This document shows, in pieces, positions 1 to 6,013 of a DNA stretch of 10,764 nt; the first letter of the stretch is position 1; each line of letters starts with the position of its first letter. Source of the DNA: an uncultured Clostridia bacterium (GTDB lineage Bacteria; Bacillota; Clostridia; TANB77; CAG-508); contig CAKOVG010000028.1 of NCBI GenBank assembly GCA_934121875.1, forward strand, positions 1 through 10,764, given 5' to 3'. Under the pieces are notes generated by a model. It searched no databases. It was not told where the DNA came from and worked only from the letters and a program-made list of their open reading frames with translations. The translations under genes were made by a program, and so were the position numbers.

Positions 1-999
1 TTAGAAAGTAAAACAACTGAAAATGACTTTTGGAATAATACAGAAAATAGTTCAAAAATTTTAAAACAAATTAATAGTTTAAAATCAAAAGTAGAAGTAT
101 TTAAAAAATTAAATAATGAACTTAATAATTTGTTAGAAATGAGTGAGCTTTTACAAGCTGAAGAAGATGAAGAATTAGCTAAAGAATTATTGAAGTCTTC
201 ATATACATTGGAAAAAGACATAGAAAAGTTGGAAATAACTACTTTATTATCTGGAAAGTATGATAACAATAATGCAATCCTAACCATTCATCCAGGTGCA
301 GGAGGAACAGAGGCTCAAGATTGGGCTGAAATGTTATATAGAATGTATACAAGATGGGCAAATGCTAATGGTTATGAAGTAAAAGAACTTGATTATCTTG
401 AAGGTGAGGAAGCAGGGCTAAAAAGTGTTACATTTTCTGTTAATGGTGATTATGCTTATGGATACTTAAAAGGCGAAATGGGAGTACATAGATTAGTTAG
501 AATTTCACCATTTGATGCAGGTGGAAGAAGACATACATCTTTTGCTTCTGTTGAGGTTTTACCAGAAATAACAGATGATATTGAATTAGATATCAACCCT
601 GACGATATAAAAATGGATGTTTATAGGGCGTCTGGTGCAGGTGGTCAACATATAAATAAGACATCATCTGCAGTAAGACTAACACATATTCCAACAGGAA
701 TTATTGTAGCATGTCAAACTGAACGTTCACAATTTCAAAATAGAGATACTGCAATGAAAATGCTAAAATCTAAACTATTAAATTTAAAGGAAAAGGAACA
801 AAAAGATACAATTGAAGAATTAAAAGGTATACAAATGGATATTGCATGGGGAAGCCAAATTCGTTCTTATGTATTTTGCCCATATACTTTAGTAAAAGAC
901 CATAGAACTAATTATGAGGTTGGAAATGTTCAAGCTGTAATGGATGGAGATTTAAATGGATTTATTGATAGTTATTTAAAATTTAATTTGGAAAAGTAA
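1..999 (+). CDS. prfB: Peptide chain release factor 2 (RF2), 5' end missing
   Basis: RF2 recognises UGA and UAA stop codons in the ribosomal A site and triggers peptide release in the cytoplasm. The frame is open from base 1, so the gene enters from outside the window; 332 codons are visible of a protein usually near 365 residues. The missing part would include the start and any programmed +1 frameshift site near codon 25. The first residues visible (LESKTTENDFWNN) correspond to the N-terminal helical region. The stop-recognition tripeptide SPF is at bases 505-513, followed by the RF2-type GGRRHTSF. The catalytic GGQ loop is at 640-648 within SGAGGQHINKTSSAVR. SPF, rather than the PxT motif of RF1, makes it RF2. 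It ends in TAA and is followed within 30 bases by a terminator hairpin. Family assignment is secure. Confidence 0.97.
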   Translation, partial: LESKTTENDFWNNTENSSKILKQINSLKSKVEVFKKLNNELNNLLEMSELLQAEEDEELAKELLKSSYTLEKDIEKLEITTLLSGKYDNNNAILTIHPGAGGTEAQDWAEMLYRMYTRWANANGYEVKELDYLEGEEAGLKSVTFSVNGDYAYGYLKGEMGVHRLVRISPFDAGGRRHTSFASVEVLPEITDDIELDINPDDIKMDVYRASGAGGQHINKTSSAVRLTHIPTGIIVACQTERSQFQNRDTAMKMLKSKLLNLKEKEQKDTIEELKGIQMDIAWGSQIRSYVFCPYTLVKDHRTNYEVGNVQAVMDGDLNGFIDSYLKFNLEK

Positions 1000-1024
1000 C
1001 AAAAAAGTTTAATAAACATATTAT

Positions 1025-1064
1025 ATACAAGTCGAATTTAAAATTAAATTGGCTTGTATTTTTT
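1025..1064 (+). terminator. Intrinsic terminator or leader attenuator between prfB and aspartokinase
   Basis: ATACAAG (1025-1031) pairs with CTTGTAT (1053-1059). The stem extends inward through a G-U pair and AATTT/AAATT, and a run of T follows (1059-1064). It lies 26 bases after the prfB stop and only 21 bases before the next start codon, so no promoter fits between it and the aspartokinase gene. Transcription of that gene must therefore pass through the hairpin. Confidence 0.7.
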
Positions 1065-1085
1065 ATATAAGGATTAGTGGTTCTT

Positions 1086-1808
1086 ATGAAAGTAATTAAA
1101 TTTGGAGGAAGCTCAATTGCTGATACTAATAAGCTAAAACTAGCTGCGCAAAAGACTATTTCATTTTTAGAAAGTGGGGAAAAGGTAGTTGCTATTTTAT
1201 CAGCGCAAGGTAAAACAACAGATAATTTAATAAAAGAAGCAAAAGAATTGACAGATAAGCCAAATAAAAGAGAATTAGATGCTTTAATGTCTGTTGGAGA
1301 GCAAATGGCATGTAGCAAGTTTGCAATATTATTACATAGCTTAGGCTATAAAGCTGTTTCATTAACAGGATGGCAAGCTGGAATAGTAACTGACTCAAAT
1401 TATACAGAAGCTAAAATTCAAGACATATATCCTAAAATGATTTGGAGCGAATTAGCAAATAATGATGTTGTGGTTGTAACAGGTTTTCAAGGAATAAACG
1501 AAAATAATAATATAACAACATTAGGAAGAAATGGCTCAGATACAACAGCAATAGCAATTGCAGCTGCTTTAGAGCAGAAAGAATGTTATATTTTTACAGA
1601 TACGAATGGCGTTTATGATAAAGATCCATATAAGTATAAAAATGTTAAAAAGTTGAATTATATTTCTTATGATGATATGGAAGAAATGGCTAAAAATGGA
1701 GCTAAAGTTTTACATGATAGGTGTGTAGTATTAGCTAAGAAATATGGCGTAAAAATAATAGTTAAAAATACATTTAATAATGAAATAGGAACAATTGTAG
1801 GAAAGTAA
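1086..1808 (+). CDS. Aspartokinase-type amino acid kinase, catalytic domain only
   Basis: The product (240 residues) matches the catalytic domain of aspartate kinase, which phosphorylates aspartate to open the lysine, threonine, methionine and diaminopimelate pathway. Visible motifs are KFGGSS (5-10), the Firmicute LysC segment SLTGWQAGI (92-100), GFQG (133-136), GRNGSDTTA (147-155), TDTNGVYDKDP (171-181) and GAKVLH (205-210). It ends at IVKNTFNNEIGTIV, where full-length enzymes (about 400 residues) continue into two ACT domains. Those are absent and no ACT-coding sequence follows. The ATG at 1086 is preferred because family members begin just before KFGGSS. A GTG at 1077 is in frame but only 3 bases from the AAGGA at 1069-1073. 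The lack of ACT domains suggests no feedback inhibition by amino acids, unless a partner subunit supplies it. A role for DAP made during sporulation is conceivable from the neighbours but is inference. Confidence 0.85.
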   Translation: MKVIKFGGSSIADTNKLKLAAQKTISFLESGEKVVAILSAQGKTTDNLIKEAKELTDKPNKRELDALMSVGEQMACSKFAILLHSLGYKAVSLTGWQAGIVTDSNYTEAKIQDIYPKMIWSELANNDVVVVTGFQGINENNNITTLGRNGSDTTAIAIAAALEQKECYIFTDTNGVYDKDPYKYKNVKKLNYISYDDMEEMAKNGAKVLHDRCVVLAKKYGVKIIVKNTFNNEIGTIVGK

Positions 1809-1829
1809 TAAATACTTTCCTTTATTTTT
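1799..1829 (+). terminator. Intrinsic terminator overlapping the aspartokinase stop codon
   Basis: GGAAAGTA (1800-1807) pairs perfectly with TACTTTCC (1813-1820) around the loop ATAAA, and TTTATTTTTG follows. The TAA stop (1806-1808) lies in the 5' arm, so the ribosome finishing translation would cover half the stem. Confidence 0.8.
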
Positions 1830-1890
1830 GTTCTAAATGAGACAAGATCTGAATATATATAAATAGACTTGTTTTTAAGGAGTGATGAAT

Positions 1891-2193
1891 ATGCCATTAG
1901 AAGAAAGAAAATCAATGTCAAGCATGACAAATGTTATTCAAAATATTGTTTTAGAAAATAGGGAAAAATTAAACATTACAGGAGTATTAGATGTACTTAG
2001 TTTTGATGACCAAATAGTTATTTTAGAAACTGAGTTAGGTTTACTTACAGTAAAAGGAGAAAATTTAAGAATAAATAAATTAAGCTTAGATACATCTGAA
2101 GTGACAATAGATGGCACGATATATCAACTTGCATATAGTGAAAAAGATAGCATGGAGAAGGGTGGAGGACTTTTAGGCAAAATTTTTAAATAA
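1891..2193 (+). CDS. yabP: Sporulation protein YabP
   Basis: This 100-residue protein belongs to the YabP/YqfC family, made in the mother cell during sporulation and linked to spore envelope formation. The family core is clear: LNITGVLDVLSFDDQIVILE, then a second strand-rich segment with GLLTVKGENLRINKLSLDTSEVTIDG (split across residues 50-75) and a short basic tail. The length is typical. The ATG at 1891 was chosen over an in-frame GTG at 1882 and ATG at 1885 because AAGGAG (1877-1882) lies 8 bases upstream, ideal spacing. It sits 64 bases before yabQ, the conserved gene order of Bacilli and Clostridia. In Bacillus subtilis the pair is sigma-E dependent; I could not find a convincing sigma-E promoter in the 60-base upstream gap. 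Confidence 0.93.
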   Translation: MPLEERKSMSSMTNVIQNIVLENREKLNITGVLDVLSFDDQIVILETELGLLTVKGENLRINKLSLDTSEVTIDGTIYQLAYSEKDSMEKGGGLLGKIFK

Positions 2194-2257
2194 GATCGTT
2201 GAAAAATAATTAGAAATTTAACTACGTCAATCTCAAATTGAAGGGAATGAGTTTAAA

Positions 2258-2743
2258 ATGGAACAACTACTTTGCTTAATTGCTTTTACAGCTACAGGAA
2301 TAGTTATAGGTGTTTTATTTGATATTTTTAGAATATTACGTAGGAGTTTTAAAACAGCTGATTGGCTAACAACCTTGCAAGATATTTTGTTTTGGATATT
2401 AGCAGGTTTTGTTATATTATTTTCTATATTTAAATTTAATAATGGAGAAATTAGAAGTTATATATTTGTTGGAATTACATTAGGAGTATTAATATATATT
2501 CTAATATTTAGCAAATATATTGTGCAATGTTCTGTTATTCTAATAAAATTTATTAAAAAGCTAATATCCTATCCGTTAAACTTAATTTTAAAAATATTAA
2601 ATTTTTTACTTATTAACCCTATAAAATATTCGGCACAAAAAATATCTACATTTTTCAAAAAAATATTTCAAAATATGACAAAAATTAAGAAGAAAAAAGA
2701 AAAAAATAAAATTAAATTGCAAGAAAAAGAAGGAATTTTATGA
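2258..2743 (+). CDS. yabQ: Spore cortex biosynthesis membrane protein YabQ
   Basis: YabQ is a mother-cell membrane protein that goes to the membrane around the forespore and is needed for cortex formation in B. subtilis. The 161-residue product has hydrophobic segments at about 4-24, 41-60 and 67-98, with the family signature NNGEIRSYIFVGITLG at 61-76 starting the third. A second amphipathic stretch (about 100-122) is followed by a lysine-rich cytoplasmic-type tail (about 134-158). AAGGG (2241-2245) lies 12 bases before the ATG, a rather long spacing. An ATG at 2247 is in another frame. The gene follows yabP directly and precedes divIC, as in other endospore formers. It ends in TGA, which shows TGA is a stop in this organism. 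Confidence 0.92.
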   Translation: MEQLLCLIAFTATGIVIGVLFDIFRILRRSFKTADWLTTLQDILFWILAGFVILFSIFKFNNGEIRSYIFVGITLGVLIYILIFSKYIVQCSVILIKFIKKLISYPLNLILKILNFLLINPIKYSAQKISTFFKKIFQNMTKIKKKKEKNKIKLQEKEGIL

Positions 2744-2769
2744 AATTTGTAGAAAAAATAATTATAGTG

Positions 2770-2778
2770 TGATATAAT
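2770..2778 (+). promoter_or_regulatory. Extended -10 sigma-A promoter for divIC
   Basis: TGATATAAT is a perfect TATAAT (2773-2778) with the TGn extension. No good -35 is present at 16-18 bases, as is usual for extended -10 promoters. The predicted start near 2785 leaves a leader of about 28 bases before the ATG at 2813. It separates the vegetatively needed division gene from the sporulation genes upstream. Confidence 0.6.
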
Positions 2779-2812
2779 ACTACAAGAAATTGATTAAGGA
2801 ATGAAAATACAG

Positions 2813-3088
2813 ATGAAAAACAAAAAAATAACTTTAAAAAGGATTATAATTATTGGTATACTATTTTATGTAGTTTATACATTTTTTATTCAACAAAAAG
2901 AGTTAAACGCTTATCAAGCAGATAGTAAAAGATATGCAGAACAGATTTCTGCTGAAGAAGAAAAAAAGGAACAGTTACTTGAAACAAAATCTAATATAAA
3001 TTCAAAAGAATATATTGAAGAAGTAGCTAGGGAAAAGCTAGATATGTATTTGCCAAATGAAAAAGTATACATAGATATCAGTAAATAA
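2813..3088 (+). CDS. divIC: Septum formation initiator family protein (DivIC/FtsB-like)
   Basis: A small bitopic division protein that, in B. subtilis, works with FtsL and DivIB in the septal ring. The 91-residue product has a basic N-terminus (MKNKKITLKR), one membrane segment (about 11-26), a charged coiled-coil region (about 28-62) and the family C-terminal motif YIEEVAREKLDMYLPNEKVY (67-86). The ATG at 2813 was chosen over an in-frame ATG at 2801, because the AAGGA at 2796-2800 abuts 2801 with no spacing. Its position after yabP-yabQ is the conserved divIC locus. It is somewhat shorter than B. subtilis DivIC. An FtsL identity cannot be fully excluded from sequence alone, but context favours DivIC. 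Confidence 0.88.
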   Translation: MKNKKITLKRIIIIGILFYVVYTFFIQQKELNAYQADSKRYAEQISAEEEKKEQLLETKSNINSKEYIEEVAREKLDMYLPNEKVYIDISK

Positions 3089-3118
3089 TTTATATACTAA
3101 TAAACGGAATTATATAAT
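3089..3118 (+). promoter_or_regulatory. Candidate sigma-A promoter for rho
   Basis: TTTATA (3089-3094) and a perfect TATAAT (3113-3118) are 18 bases apart. Transcription would start near 3125, giving rho a leader of about 150 bases containing the hairpin at 3224-3248. The -35 is weak, and the -10 overlaps the foot of the 3114-3145 hairpin, so this is tentative. Confidence 0.35.
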
Positions 3119-3145
3119 GAGAAGGTTTAACTACTTTCTCATTAT
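3114..3145 (+). terminator. 12-bp hairpin after divIC, probable 3' end
   Basis: ATAATGAGAAGG (3114-3125) pairs with CTACTTTCTCATTAT from C3134 to T3145 as 12 pairs with one G-U, loop TTTAACTA. No T-run follows (CATACACAATTT), so termination would be inefficient or the hairpin acts as a processing end of the divIC message. Confidence 0.45.
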
Positions 3146-3223
3146 CATACACAATTTATATTTATTCAATTATTTTAATTCTAACTTTAAAATCCAAAGA
3201 ATTAGTCAAATAAACTAAAAAAC

Positions 3224-3248
3224 AAGGACAAGCTTATTTTGTCTTTTT
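3224..3248 (+). terminator. Terminator-like hairpin in the rho leader
   Basis: AAGGACAA (3224-3231) pairs with TTGTCTTT (3239-3246) with one G-U, loop GCTTATT, and T continues to 3248. The T-tract ends 28 bases before the rho ATG, too close for a promoter in between. It is therefore either a leader attenuator of rho or a leaky terminator for divIC. Confidence 0.55.
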
Positions 3249-3276
3249 ATATAAATTTAATAATGGGGGAAATTAT

Positions 3277-4626
3277 ATGGATTTAGAAAATTATACATTA
3301 GTAGAATTACGTCAACTTGCAAAAGAAAAAGGAATAAAAAATACTTCAAAGTTGAAAAAAGAAGAACTTGTAGATGAACTATTAAAAATAGAAAATAAGC
3401 AAACTATTGGAGAAATAGAATATAATGGAGATTATGTTGAAACAGATGTAACAACAAGCACTCTTGCTGAGCCTTTGAATGGTACATATAAGTTAACAAA
3501 TGCAGATGATCAAATTGTTGAAGGAATATTAGAGGTATTACCAGATGGATATGGATTTTTAAGAGGAGAAAACTACTTGTCTACCCCGAAAGATGTGTAT
3601 ATATCTCCAATACAAATTAGAAGATTTAGATTAGATAAAGGCGATAAAATAAAAGGAATAGCGAGGTTACCAAAAGAGGGTGAAAAATTCCCTGCATTAA
3701 TCTATGTTGGAGAAGTTAATGGTGAGGCACCAGAAAAAGCATATAGAAGACAAAAATTTGATGATTTGACTCCTATTTATCCAGACGAAAGAATTAGATT
3801 AGAAACAATTCCCAATGAATATGCAATGAGGATTATTGACTTAATGTCACCAATTGGAAAAGGTCAAAGGGGAATGATAGTTGCTCCACCTAAAGTTGGA
3901 AAAACTACATTATTAAAGAAAATAGCAAACAGCATTACAACAAATAATCCAGAAATAGAATTGATAGTGCTTTTAATAGATGAACGTCCAGAAGAAGTTA
4001 CAGACATGAAACGTAGTATTAAAGGAGATGTTATATATTCTACTTTTGATGAATTGCCTGAGCATCATGTTAAAGTAGCAGAAATGGTACTAGAAAGAGC
4101 TAAGAGATTAACTGAACAAAAGAAAGATGTAGTAATACTATTAGATAGTATTACCCGTTTAGCAAGAGCATATAACTTATCTATCCCATCTTCTGGAAGA
4201 ACATTATCAGGTGGTTTAGATCCAAGTGCATTACATAAACCTAAAAAATTCTTCGGAGCTGCTAGAAACATAGAAAATGGAGGAAGTTTAACAATTCTTG
4301 CTACAGCTTTAATAGAAACAGGAAGCAGAATGGATGATGTTATATTTGAGGAATTTAAAGGTACTGGTAATATGGAAGTTCACTTAGATAGAAAATTATC
4401 AGAAAAGAGAATTTTCCCAGCAATTGATATAAATAAATCTGGAACAAGAAGAGAAGAATTATTGTTAGAGCCAAAAGAATTAGAAACAGTATTTGCATTA
4501 AGAAAAGCAATGTCAACAATGTCTGTTGCAGATGTTACTGAAGAATTAATTACACAAATGATTTCAACAAAAAATAATAATGAATTTTTAGATAAAATGT
4601 CATATTTTTTAAAAAATGCAAAATAG
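3277..4626 (+). CDS. rho: Transcription termination factor Rho
   Basis: Rho is a hexameric RNA-dependent ATPase/helicase that terminates untranslated transcripts. The 449-residue protein has an N-terminal SAP-like helical domain (about 3-38, [17 protein letters not shown]). A short linker leads to the cold-shock-type RNA-binding domain (about 78-140, [16 protein letters not shown]). The ATPase core carries Walker [10 protein letters not shown] (203-211, Lys209), Walker B ending LLIDERPEE (Asp235, Glu236), [10 protein letters not shown] (291-300), SGRTLSGG (306-313) and the arginine-finger/R-loop region further on, with [11 protein letters not shown] and [10 protein letters not shown]. The length is normal. 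GGGGGA (3265-3270) lies 6 bases before the ATG. A terminator-like hairpin in its leader suggests control by attenuation, which is inference; Rho autoregulation is known in other bacteria. Confidence 0.98.
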   Translation: MDLENYTLVELRQLAKEKGIKNTSKLKKEELVDELLKIENKQTIGEIEYNGDYVETDVTTSTLAEPLNGTYKLTNADDQIVEGILEVLPDGYGFLRGENYLSTPKDVYISPIQIRRFRLDKGDKIKGIARLPKEGEKFPALIYVGEVNGEAPEKAYRRQKFDDLTPIYPDERIRLETIPNEYAMRIIDLMSPIGKGQRGMIVAPPKVGKTTLLKKIANSITTNNPEIELIVLLIDERPEEVTDMKRSIKGDVIYSTFDELPEHHVKVAEMVLERAKRLTEQKKDVVILLDSITRLARAYNLSIPSSGRTLSGGLDPSALHKPKKFFGAARNIENGGSLTILATALIETGSRMDDVIFEEFKGTGNMEVHLDRKLSEKRIFPAIDINKSGTRREELLLEPKELETVFALRKAMSTMSVADVTEELITQMISTKNNNEFLDKMSYFLKNAK

Positions 4627-4639
4627 AATAATTATTAAT

Positions 4640-4688
4640 AGATATTTATATTTTAGGGCATAGAAGATGCCTTAAAATATAAATATCT
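4640..4688 (+). terminator. Very long 21-bp hairpin downstream of rho
   Basis: Arms 4640-4660 and 4668-4688 pair over 21 bp with a single G-U pair and the loop TAGAAGA. It begins 13 bases after the rho stop. No T-run follows, so it probably protects or defines the 3' end of the rho message rather than acting as a classic intrinsic terminator. Confidence 0.55.
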
Positions 4689-4719
4689 TATTGCACAAAA
4701 TCAAAGTTTTGCGCAATAA
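4688..4719. repeat. 13-bp inverted repeat with TTGCGCAA core
   Basis: TTATTGCACAAAA (4688-4700) and TTTTGCGCAATAA (4707-4719) are inverted copies with one difference, around a 6-base loop. Read on the - strand the difference is a G-U pair, so the stem is better formed there. A third copy of the core, ATTGCGCAAAAT, lies at 5391-5402. Confidence 0.6.
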
Positions 4720-4739
4720 GGCGTAGGAGTAAAATATAT

Positions 4740-4759
4740 AGGCATACCATTTAATGCCT
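4740..4759. repeat. Short hairpin AGGCAT/ATGCCT
   Basis: AGGCAT (4740-4745) and ATGCCT (4754-4759) form a perfect 6-bp stem with the loop ACCATTTA. It is the third in a row of hairpins after rho. Confidence 0.4.
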
Positions 4760-4808
4760 TACAACCACTTTAATTACAACCCTCTTATAGCTTGCTATCA
4801 AATATCGT

Positions 4809-4837
4809 TTGACTGATGTTATTACTTTATATATATA
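4809..4837 (+). promoter_or_regulatory. Near-consensus sigma-A promoter with no gene downstream
   Basis: TTGACT (4809-4814), 17 bases, TATAAT (4832-4837): eleven of twelve consensus positions with ideal spacing. It would start a + strand transcript near 4844, running into about 800 bases with no open reading frame. A possible stop is the hairpin with T-run at 5039-5077, giving an RNA of about 230 bases. Confidence 0.5.
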
Positions 4838-4855
4838 ATATTGTAATAATGTTAG
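4811..4855 (+). repeat. 15-bp imperfect inverted repeat spanning the orphan promoter
   Basis: GACTGATGTTATTAC (4811-4825) and GTAATAATGTTAGTC (4841-4855) pair over 15 positions. The three positions that are not Watson-Crick are all G-U on the + strand and would be A-C mismatches on the - strand, which points to a + strand RNA fold. As DNA it is a near-symmetric site covering both promoter elements, so an operator is the alternative. Confidence 0.5.
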
Positions 4856-5029
4856 TCTTGTTCCAGATTTTTTATCTTATTTCAATTCATAATTGAATCT
4901 TAACTGATTTTATAATTTATCCTTTATAATTTTATATTCAAATTATTTTTTATATTAAAATTTTACAAAAATCTCTAAAATCTTCAAATCACTATATTTG
5001 CCGTATTTTTGCAACAACAAACTATATGT

Positions 5030-5061
5030 CTTTAAAATAAAAACGCCTTAAAATCGATTCT
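5030..5061 (+). repeat. Degenerate direct repeat, copy A
   Basis: This copy and 5195-5225 align over about 32 bases with five substitutions and one gap. The core is CTTAAAA-T/A-CGATT, preceded by CTTTA and an A-rich stretch. GCCTTAAAAT within it also occurs at 4669-4678. Confidence 0.45.
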
Positions 5062-5077
5062 CGTGCGTCGTTTTTTT
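5039..5077 (+). terminator. Weak terminator-like hairpin, possibly bidirectional
   Basis: AAAAACG (5039-5045) pairs with CGTTTTT (5069-5075) around a 23-base loop, with T to 5077. The loop is locally GC-richer and contains ACGC/GCGT-type alternatives that give a T-run on the - strand too. Confidence 0.35.
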
Positions 5078-5194
5078 GACCATTTTTTGCATATTTTAGA
5101 AATACCTGATTTATCAATATTTCACTAGCTTTATATAATATTTCTTATAAATTATATATTTAGGTTTTAAATTTTAAACATATAATTTGTTTGA

Positions 5195-5225
5195 CTTTAT
5201 ATAAAAATGTCTTAAAAACGATTTT
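5195..5225 (+). repeat. Degenerate direct repeat, copy B
   Basis: Second copy of the repeat at 5030-5061, same orientation, 165 bases further on. Copy B has T where copy A has C at several positions, as expected for an older repeat losing GC. Confidence 0.45.
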
Positions 5226-5611
5226 GAAGTGTCTAATTTATAAATAATATTATTAGTTTAATAATTAAAGTCAATCCTTAAAAATTTATAAAATAATTAT
5301 TAATTATATCAATAAAATATTATCAAAAATCATTTTATACAAATGTTCGGTTTGAATTTTTTGTTTGTATAAAATTATTATAAATTTCACATTGCGCAAA
5401 ATTAAAATCTTAATTTAAAAAATTACAAATTTCAAAATTTTATTTTAATTTTAATTTTATTTTAAATTATATTTTATATTTTATGATTTTGTTCTATAAA
5501 AATTTTTTAGAAATATTTTTTGTATATTTAGTAGAATTAAAAGATTTTGTTTTGAAAAATTTACATTTATATTATTTATATTTATCTTTTTATTTTTAAT
5601 CTATAATTTTC

Positions 5612-5649
5612 AAAACAGCCCCTCTCTCCTACTCTTCCTATTTTGGCTG
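5612..5649 (-). terminator. Probable terminator of the recombinase operon
   Basis: On the - strand CAGCC and GGCTG pair (5649-5645 with 5620-5616) and TTTT follows, 11 bases after the stop of the 109-residue gene. The 24-base loop is almost pure purine and G-rich (5621-5644). Flanking AATTTC/GAAAATT can extend the stem with an internal loop. Confidence 0.4.
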
Positions 5650-5659
5650 AAATTGAAAT

Positions 5660-5989
5660 TTATCCAACATTTAATTTGAAGTCTATTTCATTATTCTTTA
5701 TACCATCTTTTATTAGTATTTTACCAAACTCTGGTATGTTTTCAGTATTGTTACTCTTGCTTTCAATTTGCTCTGCTTGCGTTGCTAATACTTGTTCATA
5801 AGTATATTTTAATAAAGCAAGCTTTTCTTGTCTTGTGTCATCTGAAGAATCATTACTATTTAACATATAATCCAGGTTATAGCCATATAACTCTAAAGCT
5901 CTTAATATAATTTCGACTTGTCCATCTAGTAGATTTAGTTCTACTGAATGAATATTGTTAGTGTCGAATTTTCCATCAAATTCTTTCAT
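5660..5989 (-). CDS. Unknown 109-residue protein, third gene of the recombinase operon
   Basis: I do not recognise a named family. A strong ribosome binding site, AAGGAGG 5 bases before the ATG at 5989, shows it is translated. The protein is acidic and largely helical. Its middle (LLDGQVEIILRALELYGYNL, about 20-39) looks like a packed helix pair followed by a flexible acidic stretch with SNDSSDD, then another helix (KLALLKYTYEQVLATQAEQI). No membrane segment, signal peptide or DNA-binding motif is evident. It starts 24 bases after the second recombinase and shares its transcript, so an accessory or directionality role in recombination is possible. In Tn554 a small gene, tnpC, follows two tyrosine recombinase genes, but that is an analogy of layout only; no sequence similarity is claimed. 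Confidence 0.8.
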   Translation of the reverse strand: MKEFDGKFDTNNIHSVELNLLDGQVEIILRALELYGYNLDYMLNSNDSSDDTRQEKLALLKYTYEQVLATQAEQIESKSNNTENIPEFGKILIKDGIKNNEIDFKLNVG

Positions 5990-6013
5990 GAGTTCCTCCT
6001 TATTATATTCTTT

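Larger units (their letters stand above)
4856..5611. other. Gene-free, extremely AT-rich spacer
   Basis: No open reading frame with a ribosome binding site is visible on either strand, and the sequence is largely low-complexity A and T. It contains a small palindrome TTCAATT/AATTGAA (4881-4897), two degenerate direct repeats (5030-5061 and 5195-5225), a possible terminator (5039-5077) and a third copy of ATTGCGCAAAA (5391-5401). No tRNA, CRISPR or recognisable riboswitch is seen. It separates core genes transcribed rightward from the leftward recombinase operon. Confidence 0.6.

Noticed and set aside
1830..1890. Sigma-E promoter for yabP
   Set aside because: I looked for the -35 and CATACA-type -10 in the gap and found no pair at acceptable spacing; only AT-rich near matches.
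983..1930. Open frames on the - strand opposite prfB, the aspartokinase and yabP
   Set aside because: They lie wholly or mostly over well-supported + strand genes, lack ribosome binding sites and give low-complexity hydrophobic translations.
4065..4271. A 68-codon frame on the - strand inside rho
   Set aside because: It is antisense to the conserved ATPase core of rho, with no binding site.
5962..5968. Single TGTCGAA inside the 109-residue gene, and another at 8554-8560 inside the structured RNA
   Set aside because: They are isolated copies, one explained by codons and one by the CGAC/GTCG stem, and neither is placed at a promoter.
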